A stretch of DNA of 19,752 bases from Acidobacteriota bacterium. Its GTDB lineage: Bacteria; Acidobacteriota; Blastocatellia; Pyrinomonadales; Pyrinomonadaceae. Each line of letters starts with the position of its first letter. The first letter of the stretch is position 1. A program made the position numbers and the translations under genes. Below, piece after piece: positions 13,126 to 19,752 of the stretch. The notes beneath the pieces are model-generated. The model saw only the letters and a program-made list of their open reading frames with translations. It ran no database searches and was not told the DNA's origin. Location of the stretch: positions 1-19,752 of the forward strand of contig JAIVGV010000268.1 in NCBI GenBank assembly GCA_020201365.1, given 5' to 3'.

Positions 13126-14943
13126 ATGCGCTTCCCGCAGACATTCCTCGACGATCTGAAACGGCAGGCGGACATCGTGCGCGTGGTGCAGGACTACGTG
13201 TCTCTGAAAAAGAAGGGCGCGAACTGGATGGCGTGCTGCCCGTTCCACCAGGAGAAGACGCCTTCGTTCTCGGTCAACCCGTCGAAGGGCATCTTCTACT
13301 GCTTCGGGTGCTCTCAGGGGGGCGACGCGATCAAGTTCGTGATGGAGATGGAGCACGTCACGTTCCCGGAAGCCGTGAAGATCGTCGCGGAGAAGACGGG
13401 GACGCCGCTGCCCGCTCTGGTTGACGATCAGAAGTACGAGGCGCGGCGCAAGGACGCGGACGAGATCGTCGAGTTGAACTCGTGGGCGCTTGAGTGGTGG
13501 GAGCAACAACTTCAAGAGGGCGCGGCGAAGGGCGCGCGCGAGTACCTTGAGAGCCGCGGCATCGAGGACGCGACGCGCAAGACTTTCCGTCTCGGCTTCG
13601 CGCCCGACAGTTGGGACGCGCTCTCGTCTTACCTGAAAAGCAAGGGCGCGACCGGAGCGCAGATCGAGCGCAGCGGCTTGGTCGTCAAAAAGGACGCGGG
13701 CGGTTTTTATGATCGCTTCCGCGGTCGCGTCATCTTCCCGGTCCTGGACGCGCAGGGTCGCCCCGTCGCTTTCGGCGCGCGCGTCTTGCCGGGCGGCGGC
13801 GACCCGAAGTATCTGAACTCGCCGGAGACGGCGGCGTACACGAAGGGGCGACACCTGTACGGGCTGTACCAGAACCGCGAGGAGATCAGGAAGAGAAAAT
13901 TTGCGATTCTGGTCGAGGGCTACCTCGATCTGATCGTGCCGTACCAGTTCGGCGTGCGGAACATGGTGGCGAGCCTCGGCACGTCTTTAACCGGCGAGCA
14001 GGCGCGGCTGTTGAGTCGGTTTGCGCGGCGCGTCGTGGTCAACTATGATGGTGACCGCCCCGGGGTCGCCGCGGCGAAACGCGCCATCGAGGTGCTCTTG
14101 CCCGAAGACTTCGAGGTCAAGGTCTTGGTGCTGCCCGACGGCGCCGACCCGGACGAGTTCATACGCGCGCGCGGGGCGGAAGAATACACAGAGCGGCGGG
14201 GGGCTTCACTTCCCTACATCCAATTCGTGCTACAGCAGGCGACCGCCGGGCGCAACCTGCGCCAACCTGCGGACAAGGCGGCGGCGGTCGAGGAGACGCT
14301 GCCCTTCGTGCGCGCCGTCAAGAACAAGATTCAGCGGCGCGAATACTTTGACATGACGTTGGACGCGCTGCGCGTCGAGGAGCCGACACTGAGGCGGGAA
14401 CTCTGGCGCGCGGTCGCCGCGCCGACGGCGGTGACGCCGGACGCCGACGCGGTGAAGCGGAAGATCGCCCGCGCCGAGAGCGCTCCCGTCACCGTCGCCG
14501 AGCAGCGGCTGTTGGAGCTGCTCGCGCACAACGCGGACTTGCGGCGCGCCGTGCTGCCGCGGCTCGAAGCGGCGGACTACGAGGAGCTGCCGACGGCGCG
14601 CGTCTTCGAAGCACTCAAAGAGATCGAGCGCGAGGGGCTCGAAGTTGACTTCGCGACGCTCGGCGAGCGCACCGAAAATGATCCGGTCGCGGCCGATCTC
14701 GTCCCGCTCGTCCTGATGGGCGAGCCCGCGCGCGCCGACGGCGAGGCGGTTGACGACACGCTCGCCGAAGCCGAGAGCTGCCTCGCCGCGCTCCGGCTGA
14801 TGCGCGTCGAGCGGCGGCTCAAGGAACTCGCGCACGAGATCAGTGAAGCCGAGCGCGCGGGCGACGACGCGCGGCGCGACGCGCTGGTGCTCGAAAACCT
14901 CGAATGGTCGCGCCGCCGCGCCGCGCTCATGCCGAGGCAGTAA
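13126..14943 (+). CDS. dnaG: DNA primase DnaG
   Basis: A 605-residue primase that makes RNA primers for replication together with the replicative helicase. Seen: an N-terminal CHC2 zinc finger (Cys38-x2-His41, Cys59-x2-Cys62 in CPFHQEKTPSFSV and YCFGCSQGG); the core domain with FRLGFAPDSWDAL and RFRGRVIFPV; the TOPRIM domain with Glu264 in VEGYLDL and Asp308/Asp310 in NYDGDRPG, the acidic metal-binding residues; and a helical C-terminal region from about 430, where helicase contact is expected. The length is typical. It starts 6 nt after the preceding gene with no Shine-Dalgarno site, so translational coupling is likely. It is followed by rpoD, as in the classical macromolecular synthesis operon; rpsU, often part of that operon, is absent here. 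Confidence 0.98.
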   Translation: MRFPQTFLDDLKRQADIVRVVQDYVSLKKKGANWMACCPFHQEKTPSFSVNPSKGIFYCFGCSQGGDAIKFVMEMEHVTFPEAVKIVAEKTGTPLPALVDDQKYEARRKDADEIVELNSWALEWWEQQLQEGAAKGAREYLESRGIEDATRKTFRLGFAPDSWDALSSYLKSKGATGAQIERSGLVVKKDAGGFYDRFRGRVIFPVLDAQGRPVAFGARVLPGGGDPKYLNSPETAAYTKGRHLYGLYQNREEIRKRKFAILVEGYLDLIVPYQFGVRNMVASLGTSLTGEQARLLSRFARRVVVNYDGDRPGVAAAKRAIEVLLPEDFEVKVLVLPDGADPDEFIRARGAEEYTERRGASLPYIQFVLQQATAGRNLRQPADKAAAVEETLPFVRAVKNKIQRREYFDMTLDALRVEEPTLRRELWRAVAAPTAVTPDADAVKRKIARAESAPVTVAEQRLLELLAHNADLRRAVLPRLEAADYEELPTARVFEALKEIEREGLEVDFATLGERTENDPVAADLVPLVLMGEPARADGEAVDDTLAEAESCLAALRLMRVERRLKELAHEISEAERAGDDARRDALVLENLEWSRRRAALMPRQ

Positions 14944-14994
14944 AAGCTGCCCGTTGTCAGCGGTCAGTCGTCCGTCGTTCGCGACGGGCAGCTT
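14944..14994 (+). other. Hairpin directly after the dnaG stop codon
   Basis: AAGCTGCCCGT (14944-14954) and ACGGGCAGCTT (14984-14994) form a perfect 11-bp stem with a 29-nt loop. It begins at the first base after the TAA. No T run follows at once (gccgctcccgtttt), so it is not a textbook terminator. It could attenuate, process or stabilise the dnaG-rpoD transcript. Confidence 0.5.
14951..14979 (+). repeat. 29-bp intergenic repeat, copy after dnaG
   Basis: This 29-bp segment starting CCGTTGTC matches the segment at 16836-16864 in 23 of 29 positions, and all six differences are transitions. It also pairs, as an imperfect inverted repeat with a short insertion, with 15031-15060 at the other end of the same spacer. 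Confidence 0.6.
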
Positions 14995-15004
14995 GCCGCT
15001 CCCG

Positions 15005-15033
15005 TTTTCAGGCTCAAGTCGGGTAACTAAAAC
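15005..15033 (+). promoter_or_regulatory. Weak candidate promoter for rpoD
   Basis: TTTTCA (15005-15010; 4/6), 17 nt, then TAAAAC (15028-15033; 4/6). If used, the 5' leader of about 40 nt would carry the inverted repeat copy at 15031-15060. Confidence 0.3.
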
Positions 15034-15060
15034 AACGGACGACGGACAACTGACAACGGA
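15031..15060 (-). repeat. Inverted copy of the intergenic repeat before rpoD
   Basis: Read on the minus strand, this 30-nt stretch shares CCGTTGTCAG and GTCCGTCGT with 14951-14979. CGGACAACTGACA at 15043-15055 recurs exactly at 16939-16951, before the radical SAM gene. A related copy precedes mutS2. Confidence 0.6.
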
Positions 15061-15078
15061 CTCTTCTCCCGAAACCGC

Positions 15079-16830
<1,752 letters not shown>

Positions 16831-16835
16831 CTCGT

Positions 16836-16864
16836 CCGTTGTCGGTGATCAATTGTCCGTTGTT
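16836..16864 (+). repeat. 29-bp intergenic repeat, copy after rpoD
   Basis: The second copy of the segment at 14951-14979 (23/29 identical, transitions only). Both copies begin within 5 to 7 nt after a stop codon, that of rpoD here and of dnaG there. Confidence 0.6.
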
Positions 16865-16938
16865 TTCTTTCTGTGTCGGAAGCCTCTGAAAAGGCGCGCG
16901 CCCGCATCTAATCCGGTCATACGACCGACTACTGACCT

Positions 16939-16951
16939 CGGACAACTGACA
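16939..16951 (-). repeat. Inverted repeat word before the radical SAM gene
   Basis: CGGACAACTGACA, identical to 15043-15055 upstream of rpoD, ends 8 nt before the ATG at 16960. In the same spacer, TCTAAT (16907-16912) is a 5/6 match to a -10 box, but no convincing -35 box accompanies it. Confidence 0.55.
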
Positions 16952-16959
16952 GCTTTTTA

Positions 16960-18846
16960 ATGAAGAAGATCGTAGAAAGTTATAAGCGGAGACTCGCGAC
17001 CGAAGAAGGCTGCCGCGTCAAGCACGGCGCGCGCCTGCGCGTCGCTTTGTGTTACCCGAACGTCTATGCGGTCGGGATGGCGAACCTCGGCTTCCACGCG
17101 GTTTACGAACTCTTTAACGACATCCCCGAAGTCGCCTGCGAGCGCGTCTTCCTGCCCGAAGAGGCGGAGATGCGCGAGTACGAGCGCACGCGCACGCCGC
17201 TCCTCTCTTACGAAACACAAACGCCCGTCCGAGACTTCGACGTAATCGCCTTCTCGATCTCCTTCGAGACGGACTACTACCACATGGCGCGCATGCTGCG
17301 ACTCGCGGGCGTGCCGCTCTGGTCGAAGGATAGGACGGAGCACGACCCGCTCGTCGTCATGGGCGGCGCGGCGTCTTTCCTGAACCCCGAACCCATCGCG
17401 GACTTCACGGACGTGATCGGCGTCGGCGAGGGCGAGATCCTCGTCCCGCAGTTGGTTGACGCGATCTTCGCGAACGAAGGCGGCAAAGACGAACTGCTCG
17501 TCGCGCTCGCGCGAAGAGGGCGCGGCTTCTACGTGCCTTCGCTCTACGAAGTCGCTTACGACGAGGGCGGGACGGTCGCGCCTTACACGCCGAAGACGGA
17601 AGGCGTGCCCGCGCGTGTGGGGCGCGCACTCGCGGCGGAGAACCCGAAGGAGGGGACTCTGAAGCGCGCGATCCGTCGCGGCGACACGGAGACCGCAGAA
17701 GCCTTGCGCTCGCAAGACGTCTTCGCGCCTTCGACCGTCGTCTGGGCTCCGACCGCCGAGATGGGCGAGCGCTTCCTCGTCGAGATTTCGCGCGGCTGCT
17801 CGCAGGGCTGCCGCTTCTGCTGGGCGGGCTACAACTACTGGCCCCCCCGCGTCGTCCCCGCGCGCGACATACTCGCCAAGGCGCAGGAGTGGCGCGCGAA
17901 GACCGACAAGATCGGACTCGTCTCGACCGCCGTCTGCGATCACCCGGAGATCAGCGAAATCTTGGGCGGCTTGCGCGCGATGGGCTATCGCATCTCGGTC
18001 TCCAGCTTGCGGCTCGATCAGATCGAAGATGAACTTTTGGACGCGCTCGTCGCGTCGCGCGATCAGCAGATCGCCGTCGCGCCGGAGACGGGTTCGGACA
18101 GGCTTCGCAAGGTCATCAACAAGAACCTGACGAACGACGAGATCGTGGACATTTGCGGCGCGGTCTTCGACCGGGGAATGTTGACGATCAAGCTCTACCT
18201 GATGGTCGGGCTTCCCACCGAGACCGACGAAGACCTCGAAGAGATGGTCAAGCTCGTCGAGCGCATCAAGGATCGCATGATCGAGGCGGGCAAGCGTTTC
18301 GGGCGCGTCGGCAAGATCGTCCCCGCCTTGAACGGCTTCGTGCCCAAGCCGAACACGCCTTTCCAGTGGGAGCCGATCTGCGAGGAGCGCGAACTGAAGC
18401 GTCGCCTGAAGTGGGTCTGCAAGCAGCTCGCGCGCATCCCGAACGTCGAGGTGCGCTCGATGTCCGCGCGCATCGCGCACGAGCAGGCGCTCTTCTCTTC
18501 CGGCGACCGCACAGTGGCGCGCGTGATCGAGGCGATGACGCGCAACGGCGGCGACCTGAACGCCGCGCTGCGCGAGACACAAATTGATCCGGCGCAGCAC
18601 ACCTCGCGCGCGCGCGGCTACGAAGAGTTCCTGCCGTGGGAGATCGTTGACGCGGGCGTCGGTCGCCCGTTCCTCCGACAAGAGCACGAGCGCGCGCAAG
18701 TGGCGCGTTCGACCGCGCCGTGCCCCTCGGTCAGCCAGTGCCAGCGCTGCGGCGTCTGCCCGACGACGTGGCTCGCCGAAGCCGCGCCCGCGCTCGTCCA
18801 GTTGCAAAGCTCACTCGGGGCGAAGGTCGCCGCCGCCGCGGCGTGA
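16960..18846 (+). CDS. Radical SAM protein with B12-binding-like N-terminus (TIGR03960 type)
   Basis: A 628-residue predicted iron-sulfur enzyme that should cleave S-adenosylmethionine to a 5'-deoxyadenosyl radical; the substrate is unknown. Seen: a Rossmann-like N-terminal region (about 25-190; VALCYPNVYAVGMANLGFHAVYELFN, VVMGGAASFLNPEPIADFTD, IGVGEGE), like the B12-binding domain of such proteins but without a DxHxxG cobalamin motif; the radical SAM core (about 270-500) with Cys280-x3-Cys284-x2-Cys287 in SRGCSQGCRFCWAGYNY, VAPETGSDRLRKVINK and KLYLMVGLPTETDED; and a C-terminal cluster Cys588, Cys594, Cys597, Cys600 (QCQRCGVC) that may hold a second cluster. The TIGR03960 name is from memory of the SRGC/GCRFCxAGY pattern. 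No Shine-Dalgarno site is visible; the N-terminus agrees with relatives. Confidence 0.88.
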   Translation: MKKIVESYKRRLATEEGCRVKHGARLRVALCYPNVYAVGMANLGFHAVYELFNDIPEVACERVFLPEEAEMREYERTRTPLLSYETQTPVRDFDVIAFSISFETDYYHMARMLRLAGVPLWSKDRTEHDPLVVMGGAASFLNPEPIADFTDVIGVGEGEILVPQLVDAIFANEGGKDELLVALARRGRGFYVPSLYEVAYDEGGTVAPYTPKTEGVPARVGRALAAENPKEGTLKRAIRRGDTETAEALRSQDVFAPSTVVWAPTAEMGERFLVEISRGCSQGCRFCWAGYNYWPPRVVPARDILAKAQEWRAKTDKIGLVSTAVCDHPEISEILGGLRAMGYRISVSSLRLDQIEDELLDALVASRDQQIAVAPETGSDRLRKVINKNLTNDEIVDICGAVFDRGMLTIKLYLMVGLPTETDEDLEEMVKLVERIKDRMIEAGKRFGRVGKIVPALNGFVPKPNTPFQWEPICEERELKRRLKWVCKQLARIPNVEVRSMSARIAHEQALFSSGDRTVARVIEAMTRNGGDLNAALRETQIDPAQHTSRARGYEEFLPWEIVDAGVGRPFLRQEHERAQVARSTAPCPSVSQCQRCGVCPTTWLAEAAPALVQLQSSLGAKVAAAAA

Positions 18847-18889
18847 CGACAAGCTCCTCATAGTTCGCTAACGACCAACCAGCACGAGC

Positions 18890-18913
18890 CCCGCACGCCT
18901 GACTTTGTGCGGG
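18890..18913 (+). terminator. Possible weak terminator after the radical SAM gene
   Basis: CCCGCAC (18890-18896) and GTGCGGG (18907-18913) form a 7-bp stem with a 10-nt loop, 44 nt after the stop codon. There is no T run (cgcttccg follows), so termination would be weak or factor-assisted. Confidence 0.35.
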
Positions 18914-18962
18914 CGCTTCCGTAACAACCGCAACTCACGGCGGACGACGCGCCGCCCACAAC

Positions 18963-18967
18963 GGAGG
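18963..18967 (+). promoter_or_regulatory. Shine-Dalgarno GGAGG for the last gene
   Basis: GGAGG lies 12 nt before the ATG at 18980. The spacing is long but usable. It supports this ATG, which also begins a clean signal peptide. Confidence 0.55.
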
Positions 18968-18979
18968 TTCACACCGGCC

Positions 18980-19752
18980 ATGGCACCCACCAGACTCGCC
19001 GCCTGCTTTCTCTGTCTCACGCTTTTAGCGTCCGCCGCCGCCGCCCAAGAGAGCCTGCCTCAGAACTCCGAGCGCCTGAAGAAGAAGATCGATTCGGTCA
19101 AACTCATCTACCAGCGGGCGCTCGCGCGACAGTACAAGGATTACGTCGCCTCGCTCAAGCAAGACGTCGCGGACATGAAGGAGGCGAGGGCTGCGCTCGA
19201 CGACCCCTCTTCGGAGGCTGCCAAACAACTCGACGCCGGGATCGAAAAACTCAGCAAGGAACTTGCCGACGCGGAGGCGGAGGCGGCTGCCCTGAGCTCC
19301 GGGACGGGCGAAGAGCGCGCGCAGACCGAGCCCGCGACCGCCGCCCCCGGCAAACCGACGGCGCAGCCGCCCGCCGGGTGCGAAAACCTGTCGGAGGATA
19401 AACTGCCGCCGGGGACGATCTGGTGCGGGGCAGTCGGCGGGGACAGGGGACTTAACGAGAATGACCCCAAGCTCGCAGTGCAGACGCTGGCGGAGCACGC
19501 CGCGCCGATCCTCTGGTTCTCCCCCGACGAGCCGCTCAGACAGCCTACCATCAAGAACAGAAACATCCCCATCCCCGAGGCGCTTCCCGGCGACGGACTC
19601 CCCCGAAAGTACCCGCTCGTCTACTTCAGGATTTCAAGGATCATAGACGACAAGATAAAGGACGAGCACTCGGGGAACTACGGGTTCAACATAGAGACCA
19701 CCGAACTAGCGCTGAAGAGCCTCGACGAAGTTACCATGAAGTATTACTTCTA
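18980..19752 (+). CDS. Exported coiled-coil protein with Vps62/DUF946-like start, 3' end outside the window
   Basis: The frame from ATG 18980 stays open to the window edge, giving 257 codons and no stop, so this is a 5' partial gene. Seen: a signal peptide (residues 1-22, MAPTRLAACFLCLTLLASAA, cut near AAA-QE); a charged, helical, probably coiled-coil stretch (about 27-108); a Pro/Ala/Thr linker (about 110-135); two cysteines (CENLSEDKLPPGTIWCG); then VQTLAEHAAPILWFSPDEPL, followed by PIPEALPG and PLVYFRISRI. The APILWFSPDE motif recalls the first strand of Vps62/DUF946-type domains, but this is a weak match and no function can be given. The last 250 nt use AGG, AGA, ATA and CTA codons that are rare in neighbouring genes, which may indicate a different origin. 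Confidence 0.75.
   Translation, partial: MAPTRLAACFLCLTLLASAAAAQESLPQNSERLKKKIDSVKLIYQRALARQYKDYVASLKQDVADMKEARAALDDPSSEAAKQLDAGIEKLSKELADAEAEAAALSSGTGEERAQTEPATAAPGKPTAQPPAGCENLSEDKLPPGTIWCGAVGGDRGLNENDPKLAVQTLAEHAAPILWFSPDEPLRQPTIKNRNIPIPEALPGDGLPRKYPLVYFRISRIIDDKIKDEHSGNYGFNIETTELALKSLDEVTMKYYF

Noticed and set aside
16957..18807. A 616-codon minus-strand frame opposite the radical SAM gene
   Set aside because: No recognisable domain, biased composition and complete overlap with a well-supported gene.

Overview
This is a very GC-rich, densely coded stretch of bacterial chromosome. Thirteen genes can be supported, twelve complete and one running off the right edge. There are no rRNA, tRNA, CRISPR, phage or transposase signals. 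The best guess for the host is an Acidobacteriota member, perhaps of the Blastocatellia/Pyrinomonadales type. That guess rests on the gene content (exported subtilase with a Val-Val-Leu-Gly-Asp-Gly tail, exported thioredoxin/NHL protein, mutS2/dnaG/rpoD neighbourhood), on the GC-rich codon use and on short dispersed intergenic repeats. No marker proves it.

Left part (1-5896, all + strand): an exported subtilisin-family protease of unusual build, a DUF4081-type GNAT acetyltransferase, and a membrane-anchored HD-GYP cyclic-di-GMP phosphodiesterase with a C-terminal GAF domain. The protease is the most striking gene of the window. Between its signal peptide and its propeptide lies a region that aligns almost without gaps to the first ATPase domain of ClpB/ClpA, but with Walker A, Walker B, pore-loop and arginine-finger residues altered. 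Its C-terminus is a run of 15 hexapeptides.

Middle (5897-9678): a strong bidirectional terminator hairpin separates the HD-GYP gene from a convergent gene (- strand) for an NHLRC2-like exported protein (thioredoxin-like domain plus NHL propeller). A 294-bp divergent spacer follows, with a good sigma-70 promoter whose start site lies almost on the ATG of a stand-alone CheW-like protein. A small GNAT acetyltransferase comes next.

Right part (9730-18846, all + strand) is a housekeeping block: mutS2, a small metallo-beta-lactamase-fold protein with flavodiiron-type metal ligands but no flavodoxin domain, dnaG primase, the primary sigma factor rpoD, and a radical SAM protein of the B12-binding-like TIGR03960 type. 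dnaG-rpoD is the core of the classical macromolecular synthesis operon. The spacers before mutS2, rpoD and the radical SAM gene share one short repeat family, partly as inverted pairs, and these starts lack Shine-Dalgarno sequences.

The window ends inside an exported coiled-coil protein (from 18980) whose later part resembles the start of Vps62/DUF946-type domains. Its codon use is noticeably less GC-biased than that of its neighbours.
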